Part shown: positions 26,201 through 38,200 of the stretch, piece by piece
Position numbering within the stretch: position 1 is the first letter of the stretch
How the letters are laid out: each line of letters begins with the position of its first letter
Assembly: GCA_023055355.1 (NCBI GenBank)
Contig: JALJCS010000035.1
Coordinates: forward strand, 2,790,001-2,854,000
Length of the DNA: 64,000 nucleotides
Reading direction: 5' to 3'
Source of the DNA: Agelaius tricolor
Lineage: Eukaryota; Chordata; Aves; Passeriformes; Icteridae
Made by a program: the position numbers and the translations under genes
Notes under the pieces: model-generated
The model's input: only the letters and a program-made list of their open reading frames with translations
Told to the model about the DNA's origin: nothing
Databases searched by the model: none

Positions 26201-29200
26201 GCATACATATGTATATATATACTTGTTATGGCAGTCAATACTACTGACAAAGATACTCCTTTATAAACTTGAAAACTGAGTTTGTTTTTATCAGCAGAAT
26301 CAGCCTTATTGTTTCCACATTTCTGACATTTTCTCTTGTGATACTTCAATGTGCCAGAGGTTTCTGGAAAGGAAAGGTTGATTGACTTGGTCTGCCATGA
26401 AGGTGTTTCCTGCAGGTATCTGAACAAAACACACAGTTTTGGGATTGTTACTCTCTGTCAGCTAAACACCTTTTGAACTTTTTGAACTCCAAAAGACACT
26501 TTTTTTGGCTGAGGAATGTCTGCCAAACAACCTGCTGCTTAGCAGTGGGATGTGTACCTGCTCATCACACCACCTGTATTAGGGTTCCTCTGAAATCTGA
26601 TCCCTTGCAATGGGATTTATTAAATTGTAGCTTTAATAGTACCTGAGTAGCAGTTAACCTAACTCACATTACAAACACAATAAAATGATAAATCCAAAGT
26701 TGTTTTTGTTCTGATATCCATCAGTTAATGTAATTCTGCAGTCAGATGCCAAAAAACCAGAAAGGCAAGTTAATCCAGTATGCTTGTTTTATGGAAATTA
26801 GTGCTAAAAGCTATCATATTTCTTGCTTATATGGCTTCTATAGATGCAAATTAAAACTTTTAAAATTAGACTAAATTCAACTAAACAGTTTGTAGTCTTT
26901 TTTAGGAAGTATTTCAACTGTTTTGTTTATATTCTGTTATACTTTAGTGCCCAACAACCCTCAGTACGAGCTGTTAAATGACAATAAACAAGTAATAAAG
27001 AGGACCTGAGTAGACTGAAGAGTCTTCATGATCTCTTCTAAGCAACACAAACCTGTTTCTGCCATGTTCCAAACTCAGGTGAATTTATGGTCCTGTTTCA
27101 GTCTGGTATTTGTGGTGGCCCTGCCTTGGCTGGGTTCTGTCACTCCTCAGGAGGATGGGGTGGAGGGAGACAGAGAAGGTGGAAAAAACCTGTGGGTCAA
27201 GATAAGGTAATTTATTTTTTATTAAAAGCAAAAGGAGCAGTCCTTTGGTCAGTTTGGATCTGACTGCCTTGCCCACCCTCAGCCTTGAGGAGAGGGAAAA
27301 TGTTGGAAAGAGCCTTGGGAGCAGGGCTCAGAGCCCTGGTGTGTTACCTGCACACAGCACTGGGAGGGCTGGCAAGGCAGAATTAACTCTATTTCCACCA
27401 AAGCCAGCACATTTTCCATGTTACAGGTACAGAAAATGTGTGGGATGCCTGGGTGAGGTGTAACCTGCTGGGTTAATGTTGGATTTTACAGAATTCTAAT
27501 TCAAAGGTCTGAAGGAGAAAGGGGAGCACATCCAGCTGGTTCTGGTGAGCAAATAGATCAGATTGGTCCAGAGCCCCTCAACAGTTCTGACACAGCTTTG
27601 GGAAAAGTTGGCCTGGTCACAAATCTACTGACCACTGGCAGTGTGGACTTGTGTTCTTAAAAGAATGATCTCTGTGCTGTCCTCAGAATAATCATGCCAT
27701 TCAATTTGCTGGCCTTGGAAGATATTTGGGATGTTTAAAGGAAGTTTTGTTCTGTGCTTGAAGTTCTGGCTTGGCTTCAATCAGTCTGATAAACCAGAGT
27801 AGGTGGAGGGGAAAAAAAAAAAATTAAAACAAAAAGCAGAAGGTTGAGAAATGCCTGTGAAGCAGTGAGCTTTTTTGGTTTGTTCCTGAAATTCTGATTT
27901 GCAGAATTTGCACTTTCCACTGTTTTGCAACTTCTCCTGACCTGGATTTTTGACTTTATGCAGTCTCAATATACTTTCAGAAATTTTATTCCTAATCCTG
28001 GTCCTGCTGATTGTTACTGGGAGTCAGATTTGAGGACCAGTGCTCCCAGTGGGCCTTGATACTGTAGGCTTCAGTCTGCTGTTGTTGTTACTGTTCATCT
28101 GCAGGTAGGAAAATCTCCAACTTTGCCCACCAAGAGAAATCTCCCAGGTCCTAATTAATCCCTGAGGTTCTTCCTCTCTTGTGTTACTCTTAAATGCAAA
28201 TTGCCTTACTCTGATTTGAAGCCTGGTTACTAAACAGAAGAACCAAAGATATCAGATGCCTCTGGGATCTTCCCAACAAATTATTCTTTAAAGAAACCTG
28301 TGTCTCCATCTCTGCAAAAGCAAGAAGCTTGCCCCAGGTTCAGGTACTGGAACACTGAGGTAACAGCAGCAGCCTTTGTGTCTCATTTCCTGCATCACAG
28401 ACTCCTTAATTGTGCTTTAAAGACCAAGTTAATTTCTGTTCTCTTAAGTTGCTCTTATCTGGACACTTTTTAAAAATAAGGCTTGAGGGTGGAACTGTTC
28501 TGACCTTGGAAATGTTCAGAGTGGAGGATTTTGGATCTCAGAATACAAATCACTAATGCATTGTGCTTTTTGTTAAAGCACAGCTGCTGTCACCTTGTCC
28601 TTTGATGACTATTTTACATCATCTCCAAGTCCCCCTCACATGGATTCTGTAATTAGACACTCTCAGAAGACACAAGTTTTTGAGACTCTGTGTATTTATA
28701 CTACAAATTCTTAATTTACATAAATTTATAAATAATTTATACTATAAATGAATTTATACTACAAATTCCTAAGTTCTGCTTAAGAAATATCAGGCTCAAT
28801 GCAAATCCCTACTTTTAGCAGTTGTTAAGCTCAGGAGCATCATTCTGGTTTTATTTATCCCTAGAAACTGCATCAGTCCCATTTATCCAGGATAAGCCAG
28901 GTGTTGCTGATTTACCAACCACAAAACACGTATGCTTTGTTGGCAGCTAATTAATAGGAAGATTCAAGCTTCCATTTCCCTTAATTCTGAAAAAATCATG
29001 CCTTCATATCTTATTCTGTGTTCTTCTGCAGCTCCACCCTGGTGTATGTACTGGTGTTCTACAGAACAACTTCCTAAGTTTGGAGTAGCCCAGGAAATTA
29101 TTTCCCAAACCACACACACTCAATAAATGCCTCACATTTATTCCATGTTATTTAATTTCAACCCTCTGAGAAGTCACAAAGATTTTTGTTTCAAGGAGAG

Positions 29201-32200
29201 AGGGGATGTCAGTTGGATCTGCTCTCTGCTTGTCTTGGTGCTGGATGCTTCCAGCAGGCCCTGCTCTGGGCATGCTGAAGGAGACTCACTGGACCTGGGA
29301 ATGATCTTGAAGACACTGAGTAACATTTGAGAACTTATAAAATAACTAAACTTTTCCTCACTGTCTCCTGCCTCAATGAGAAAACGGCTGGAGTGAGAAT
29401 ATGGGCAATAGAAATAAAGAACATTTCCTTTTGTTTTCTCTGGCTCAGTGGGAGGTGAATCAGTGGCAGTGTCACCACAACACCTTTCTATTTGTTGTGA
29501 AATTACAATCCTCTGTCTCAAACAGGTAGGATACCTGGGAGTGTGAGAGAACATGAATATGCATTTGCATTTATTCAATGAGCAATTCTCACTATTTTGC
29601 ATCTCTAAAGCAGATTTTTGGCATATTCTGTAGCTTGGCTTTAGATCAGGAGCAGCAGTGCCTAAAGCCATTCTTATCTGTTGATTATCTGCCTGTGTTC
29701 ACCAACTGCCTGAATTCTGCATATCTTTGATGGTTAATGTGGCTCTAAGATAGTGGATGGGATTGAGTGAGTTGAACAATTCCTGGCTGGCCCTGGGAGC
29801 TGGTGGCTCACAGACCTGTTCACCTGCCCTGGGAGAGCTGAACCAAATATTGCACAATGGGCCAAGGAATTGGAGAAAGCAGCAAATGAGTGAGAGCTGA
29901 GCTGCTCCCTTCTTTAGGGCACAGCTCTAGGCCAAAGGCATTGGCTGCTTCCCTCCCACCCCTGAACTCCACAAATTAACTACATTTAGAAGTTAAGAGG
30001 ATTTTTTTTTTCCTTTTGGTCTGGAAACATATATTTTTCAATTCTGACAGTCATAATTTAATAGAATTTTTTCATGTCACTGTACCCTGTGCTGTTCTGC
30101 TTGTTGGGACCTGTCACACCTTTCTGCCATGTGTTAGATAGCAAGACTGTTTTTTCCTTCCTCCCTCCCTTGGAGAGTGCTCTGCTTACAGAGAGCACTA
30201 GTTTGAGTCATATGATTCTTTTCTTGTGGCTAAAATGATCAGATCCACTTGATTCTGTAAGTTTGTGGTGTGAAAAGACAACGAGTGTCTGTGAGGTTTG
30301 ATTAAACTGCCATAAAGCAGAGCTACATAATGCTGCATGTTACCTCTCTGGGCTCCATTTCAATTCAGTTCTGGATCTCTATTTAATTTGCATCCTTCCT
30401 GTGTTCAGTGAGGTTGTTGGTGATCTCTCATTCTGTGTCTTCAATTCTGAAGTCCAGATTTTCCCATCTCCCCTTAAATTCTTTGTCCTTCAGTTGTGGC
30501 ATATAGCTTAGCAGATTTTCCTTTGATAAATCTTTTATTTCGGACACGAAGTCGAATAAAATCTTCTTTGCATAGAACTTAAATAATCTTTTTTTCTCCT
30601 TAGTTAATTTAAATAATCTTTTTTTCTCCTTAGTTAATTTGCAGAGCTCTCCTTGTGCCTCCCTTACTCTGCAGGATTGAGACAGATCAGTGGGAGCTGC
30701 TCGGGCCTGTCCCAGCAAGCTCTGCCTGTAGAGGTGAATTTTAATATAAGAATGAATTCATCCAACAGCTATTGAAGAGACATTCATTGAGTACTGTCAT
30801 GTCTTGGATGACAAATCCAATTTGTTTGCATGAACCTCTTGGCAGGAATTGGCTGCACTAAAGGGGCTGAGTAGATCTCAAGAGGGTCTGGTCTGTCTTT
30901 GGTATGGACAGAAGGAAAATGAGATTATATTCCTGAGGTGATTAGATGCTGCTGTTGATTGTCCAACATCAGGACATTTTTTAATGTCCAGAGCAATATT
31001 TTCATGAACTAGTCTTAATTATTCTGGTCAGCAGAATCTTTTTTATATTCAGTTCCCTTTTACTGCAAACTATTATCAAACTACCAAGTCTTGTACATTC
31101 TGCTCCAGCATATGGAAAATATAATTCTGAATTAAGGCTACCCAATATAGATACTTATAAAAACATTTATAGATTTCACTTCAGGAAATTGTCATTAGAG
31201 GCTTTTAAAAGGAATTTATAAGTATATAAAAAATATATATATAAATATATATATATTTATGTTCATAAATAATAAATTAGTAAGCAATAAATAACTTTTA
31301 TTTATATATATTATATAGAGAAATAAAAGTAATTATTGTTTATAATTTATTATTTATTATTTTATTAATTTTATATCATATATAAATAATTTATTATTTT
31401 CAATAATCTTCTCTCTTGGTTTGGAGAGTAGAGACTAAAGCAGCAGTTGTCTGAAGGTTTTGTCAGAAGTGGTGACATTGGAGTATGTCTAGAGGAAAAA
31501 ATACGATTCCTTTTCTTATTTTGCTCTGGGGAATATGAAAATTCTTTCTTTGACCATGTGAGAGTATTATTTTTACATTTTTGGTAATTAAGCCTTTCCA
31601 TGTGCATCATCCAGATCTGCTGGAATTCAGCTGTGTCTTTGCTTTTTATTAGGCAGCTTCCTTAAAGTTCTTTTTTAATTTGGTATTTCTGAAAAAAGCC
31701 ACAGAACGTTTTCAAAGTCACAATGTCAGCCTAGGTCTGTTCTACATTTCATCAAATAGCCCAAATGGGAAACAGCCCAAGTGACACGACTTTGTAATTA
31801 AATTTGTGTTTAAAATGCCTCCACATGCCAATAACACCATCAAATGATTGTGATTACTGGAGTTTGATATTCATGAAAGACTGACTGTAATGTATTTCAT
31901 TCATGTAGACATATTTCATTTTAAAAATTATGTCTGAAGCATCAAATGTTTGAAAATCAAGATTCCCTCCTCCTGGTGTTCAGACATTTTGCTGAGGTGA
32001 TAACTTTGCAATCCAATCAGACTTTGTGAAGCTGCAGACAAAAGAAATTGCTGTCTCTTCAATGATATTTACTTGGAGTTTTCCCCAAAATGTCATGGTC
32101 AAACTTCATGAATTCACACGTGTGACAACATCTTTTTAAACCTACCTGTGCTGTGATGCTCTGCTGGGCTGCTCTGATTACACCATGACTTCCTTTTTTT

Positions 32201-35200
32201 AATATAAATTCACTAAAGAAAATTCAGACTTCCTTGGGTTTTGATTACTCTCGTTTTATGTGCTGAAAATAAACATGTAACATCCTTTTGTGGACTTTGG
32301 ACTTGAACCAGGGGCAAGTAGAATGTGGAACAGGTGTTCTTGAATATGGATTGCTCCAAGATAGAAGCATCTGTGGAAATGGATATTCATCTGACCTAAA
32401 GGCTTCTTTGGGGAGTCAGCAATATCAACATATTTTATAATTTCTAAAACATGTTTTCAATGCACCAGGGTGTATTTTGTATATTTACACCTAATGCAAA
32501 TTAACTCACAGGTGTCATGTTTTGAAGAACAATTTCCTCCCTTGGAAATGATTGGGAGAGGAAACACATTTTACTACCTTCTTCCTGCAGTATATACTTT
32601 TGGGAAGATTTGAACTACATAAAAGTATTTCTCTAGTTTATTTTTCCTTTTTAATTGCATTAAATAGTGATCACAAAATCTTTCTTAAAGGAAATTACTG
32701 CATAAAATTACTACAATAAAAATAATTGAAGTAAGGTTTGGAGACAGCAGAGGGGACATCTACCTTTCCTTAAGACAAAAGATGTGGGCTTCATGAACTA
32801 AAGCTGCTCTTAAACATTCAGGATAAGGTAACTCTTATTAAATAACTCTTTTATAAGAGTTATTTCATACAATTTATTTATAAAAAAATAACTCTTATTA
32901 GCTTTTAATTTTAGGATTTTGCCATCTGTGGGTTCTCATAAAGAGGCGTACTGGGGAAAAAGGTGTTGTGCCCTTGAGATAATCCTCCCTATTTTACTTG
33001 TTATTTGGATAATCTTTCTTTTCACTGAACTTTATCTAGGATCAGATGTTAGGATTTTCCTAATTACAGCATCACTAAGTACTTAACGACATTCTCTTCA
33101 AGGAGGTTTACATCATTCTGTCATATTTCTAAAATGAAACAGAACACTGCGCGTTCTTCCTCAGAATGTAGAATCAAGTTCTGTACTTTGTAAAACCTTT
33201 GGAAGTTGCGTTTATTTTGTACAGAAAAGCCATGGATTTTTTCATGCTAAAATGGATATTTTTTCAATACCTGTTTCAATAGTAAAGCTCCTTAAGAGAA
33301 GATGCATTATATGAAGAACTCCTGGGTGTGTTTGTACATCCAGTGCCCACTGCCTTGTGGAGAGTTTATGCTTTTGCCTGTCTTTGTTCATTTCCTCTTC
33401 TTTTAAAACAAGGCTGGAAAATATTGGGATAAAATTGAAGACCAATTATTTCTTCATCCTCATTTCCTCTTTAGTACATAGGCTGCCTCCTGAATAAGGA
33501 AGATTGTTTGTGGTAAAGGAAGCTGTAGTGATTAAAAACTCAAAAACACCACATCTGCAGAAAACGCCTTGGTTTTAATTATTGCCGACTCATTTAAACT
33601 TTGTTTCCTCTCTCCCGCTTCCTTTTCCACTTCAATGTGCAAGGTAAAAATTAAAACTCCAAAATGATGAAACTAAGAAACATCTCCACCTGACTGTTGC
33701 ATTTCAGAACCCACTGGTGAAAGTTGGAACAAGTTCTGACATATCTGACTGGGTACAGAGGGCTGGGCTGTGCACATGTCAGACATGGGACTGAAATTCT
33801 CTTTTTTCACCTCACAGGACACTTTTGTCCCTCACAGGACAGAGACTAGAGGTGGCTCTGAGCAGGATTTGGTAATGTGTGTAGTAATGCTGCCCAGTTC
33901 CTCTGAATATCAGCATAACTCTGAATTTACTGATTGTGCTCGTTGGATTTTTATTGCCAGGGTGCTGTGACCTGGAGACCCTCAGAGTTATTTTCATCAC
34001 TATTGTTATTTGTGCTGCTTTAGTTGTATCATAATCCTGTTGTTCTGGCTTTACAGTTCCCTAACTCCTGAAGGTGTTCTCAATGCAGTGGCATAAAGAG
34101 CATGTCTGTGACATTCATCCTGATAATGTTATTTAGGTACAATTCATTAACTCCACTCCTAATTGTGTGAAGTGGTAGAGTTATTACAGCAGAGAGATTC
34201 AGGTGCCTAAATACAGACCAATAATGCCATTTTTACCCCTGTCTGAGACCATCTAGACAGGACTGGCAGATGCTGGAGGCTTTTGGTGAAGCAGTAGATG
34301 AAGCAGTTCTGTAGGGCCACAAACTGATCCTGCATTTGGCCACTTCTTCCCCACAGAGCTCACTTCAAGCCACTTCTGTTTATAAAATTTACTTGTGTTG
34401 CCTTTCAGTGTAGGTATTTGTTGGCACTTAAGATAAATCCCCTATTTTGTGCTTTTACTGTTCTTCCTATTACTGTTTCTTGCTGTCATAAAGGATAAAT
34501 TCTTTTATATTTTTTTCCAGAGACACCAATGCTGATTGCAATTAAATAAAAAGCTAAATGACCTCTAAGTTACCTTTAATACATTAAAAAAGTAATTATC
34601 TGTCTAGAAAGCAAATTACCTTGTTGCTGTGGTAGCATAAAGGATTTTCTGCCCTGATGAGAATTTTACTTTTTCCTGAACTGCCATTGTCCTTTGCTAT
34701 GAGCCAGAAATTTCTGTTATTCATTGTTCATGGTACTGCTTCCTATACAAATAATATTAATATTGCATTTCAGCAAGTTTCCAGTTGGAATAATAATTTT
34801 TAAATAAAAACCATCCTTGCAGCACAGGATAGATGTACATCTGACATGACTTCTGCAGGTTTTTATCCCTGTGATGTGCTGTAAAAATAATAATAAATAG
34901 TAATAAATGCTAATTGCATTTTTGTATATATTGCATAGTTTAATCTAGGTACAGGTATGTGCCACACTCCAGCATTTGTAATAATAAAAACAAACTTGTC
35001 TAATTAGATCAAAAATTAAAACTTGGATGAACTCTATTTTTGCATAGAAACAGATACTCAAAATACTGAAAAGAATGTTTCTAATGCAGTTTGTAATAAA
35101 TGCTAATTGCATTTATTGTATATATTGCATAGTTTAATCTAGGTACAGGTAAGTGCCACACTCCAGCATTTGTAATAATAAAAACAAACTTGTCTAATTA

Positions 35201-38200
35201 GATCAAAAATTAAAACTTGGATGAACTCTATTTTTGCATAGAAACAGATACTCAAAATACTGAAAATAATGTTTCTAGTGCAGTTTGTAATAAATGCTAA
35301 TTGCATTTATTGTATATATTGCATAGTTTAATCTAGGTACAGGTAAGTGCCACACTCCAGCATTTGTAATAATAAAAACAAACTTGTCTAATTAGATCAA
35401 ATATTAAAACTCGGATGAACTCTATTTTTGCATAGAAACAGATACTCAAAATACTGAAAATAATGTTTCTAATGCAGTTTGTTGGAAGGACTGAATGGGT
35501 GAAATACACCCAGAAAGATTTTTATCAAAGTATTTTAAATGTCATGAGAGAAGCAACAGCGAAAAACTTCTCACTTCAATTTGAAAGCTCTAAGGAAACA
35601 TTCAGTGAATATAAAACCTCTGTGAGGCATGGAGGAAATGGAAGCCGTGTGCAGTTGCTTGTGCTGCCACACCTTACACAGGGGAGCTGCAGGAAACTGT
35701 TTGTGCTGTAAATAATCTGATTTTCATTGTGTGCAAGGAGCTGGTTACACGAGCTGGGCTTTGCAGATGCTGAATCAAAGGCTCAGCTCGGTGGTGTTTA
35801 TCTTGCAGGCACAAGTCAAAAATCCCAGTCACAAGTCAGAGTCCCATGGGGAGGGAATGGCACAGCTGAAGTGCACAGGGGTAGGGGATTTGCTGGGCTG
35901 AGGAGCTGGAAATAAACTTGATTGCACCCTGGCAATTTTCACATTTGTCTGTAGAACAAATTTCTTAAATGATGATAAAAGTGGCTTTGAGTGGTGCTGG
36001 TTCTACAAATGAGAAGAAAGCAGCTCTTGGGGCAGAGAGGAGTGCAAACACAGCACTTCCTACAGCAGTTAACTTGGTTAATGAGCTTGCAGCTATTCTC
36101 CTTTTGTATTCCAAAGTTACATTTCCAAAGATTGTGCTCCCAAACTATGGCTAAATTCAATGTAGCCCATTGATTTTTCTCACTTCAATACCAGTAATTC
36201 CTAAATAACAACTTTATTTGATGAGGATTTTCACCTAATTTTTTTTTTCATTCCAAAATGCTCAAAGCATTTTAAGACCTGAAATACAGTAAGTACTGAA
36301 CCAGTGTGATGAGTTAAAATTGAGAGAAGTAAATTGGAGCATGCAATGGAATTATCTGTGTGGCTGGATGAAAAGGGAGGGAATTTTGGCTGAGACTTGA
36401 AGTCAAACTCTAGAAATTACAAACAGTGATGTATAATCCAGAAAAGAGCTGTCAGGATCCAATTTAATGGCACTTCTGCTGTCTGCCTTCACCTCTCCTC
36501 ATGTGTGTACAGATAATTGATCAAATCTGTTCAGTTTCCTCTTCAAGTGTGAGGAGTTGGGATTTGAACCAGTTGTTCTTGGACTTCAGGGAATTGCAGT
36601 CCTTTAGCTGAGCACCTGGATTCAGCATTTGCTTTAGTCTGCTTAAATTACCAACAGCATTTATGAAATTATCAGTCTTCTCAGAAATGAATATAAAAAT
36701 GTGCAACTCTGTCCTCTGCTTCTAATTTAAATTTCAAGCTGCCAGGAGAGAGATGACTGCACTTCCTACTTGGCTGCAATTGAGAACCAGGTTTTCAGAA
36801 AAAAAAAATTGAAATTCTCCTTTTTAATATCTCACCTTTTCAAAGTTCTTTGTATTCTGTATCTGCTCAGCTTCACTGTGACTCTTTAAATAAAGAAACT
36901 AAGTTTCCATCTTGTGTTGTTAGAGAATAGCTTGAGATATAAAACAAAAATAATTTTTCCCTTTTACCTTTTTATGCAGTTTTGTAAGTGTCTTTGTAAG
37001 TTAGAAAATCTAGGATAAGTAAGAGAAGACTAATGAGGGCTTGATTCATGAATACTAGAAAGAGTTCTATTTTTAAATAAAAACCATCCTTGCAGCACAG
37101 GAGAGACCTACACCTGACATGACTTTTGCAGGTTTTTATCTCTGTGATGTGCTGTAAAAAAACATCTCTATGAACTCTTCTAATTGATATTCAGTGTAAA
37201 AGAATTTTAGGTTAACCTTCTGAAAATACCTTAGTATTACTTAGCTGTAATGTGAGGGTTAAGTTAGGATGAAGCTGAAGTTTTCCACTGTAATTTGTTG
37301 TCGTCGTTGAGGAAACATTTCCTAGTTCAGAGACATTCTGGTTTATTCTTCTGGGATAAGCAAATAACATTTTCTTTTTCTCCATGCTTGTTATTTTGAT
37401 TGTATTCAATCATATTCTAAATTGTGATGTTTCATTGCCAGCAGTGCCCCAGCAAGATCTTCTTATGGTGTTTTTGTTCCCACATCAAAAGTACTCACAA
37501 TTGCACATGCAGAGCTCTGGCCTGGCTGTTCACATTCCTCTGCAGTTTAAAGCTCTAAAAAAAAGATACCTGGAAGATTTATTAATGCTTAGGGTGGAAA
37601 ATAAACCAAGGGAGTTTCCCACCTGTTCTTGAACAGAACTTCTCAGAAATTAGTGTTCAGAAACACTGAAAACCTGTGGTGTTCGTTCTCAGTGGACAAG
37701 CACATCCTCAGTGGGCATCACCTTAAAAATCAGGAAGAGAATGGAGAGTTACAGCATGATGGGAGTGCAGTAGTTGGTATAAAACAGTTGGTATAAAACA
37801 GTTTATACTTTGCATGAATAATTGAGTCCTGTGGTACCCTGCAGGTTTTGTGTAGACTGCAGATTTCAGGAAGAGCAAACAGCAGATTTCTGTCCAGTCA
37901 CACTCCTGGGGTTCTCCTCAGCTTTTTCCTTGTCTAATCAGAGATCTGTGAACAGTTCAGTGTTTCCATGAAATTGCATTCATATGTGTCTGTGCATATA
38001 TGTGATCCTCCTGGTATTCTTTGATACATACTGGAAGCTTTCTGAACACCTACTGGCATAATAATATTAAAATTCATATTTAACCCCTACAGCTACAGAA
38101 CAGTATTAGATTTGGAGACATTGCTCACATGGGTGGACAGTGCTTCAGTGACCAAATTAAAATCAGGTCACTGATTTTAATGTTCTGTCATGAACAAAAC

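Noticed and set aside
29174..29671. 165-codon - strand open frame in intron 5
   Set aside because: No recognisable domain, and of a length expected once or twice by chance in this window.
34901..35481. CRISPR-like array
   Set aside because: Contiguous 194-bp tandem copies without spacers in a vertebrate intron; it is a tandem duplication, not CRISPR.
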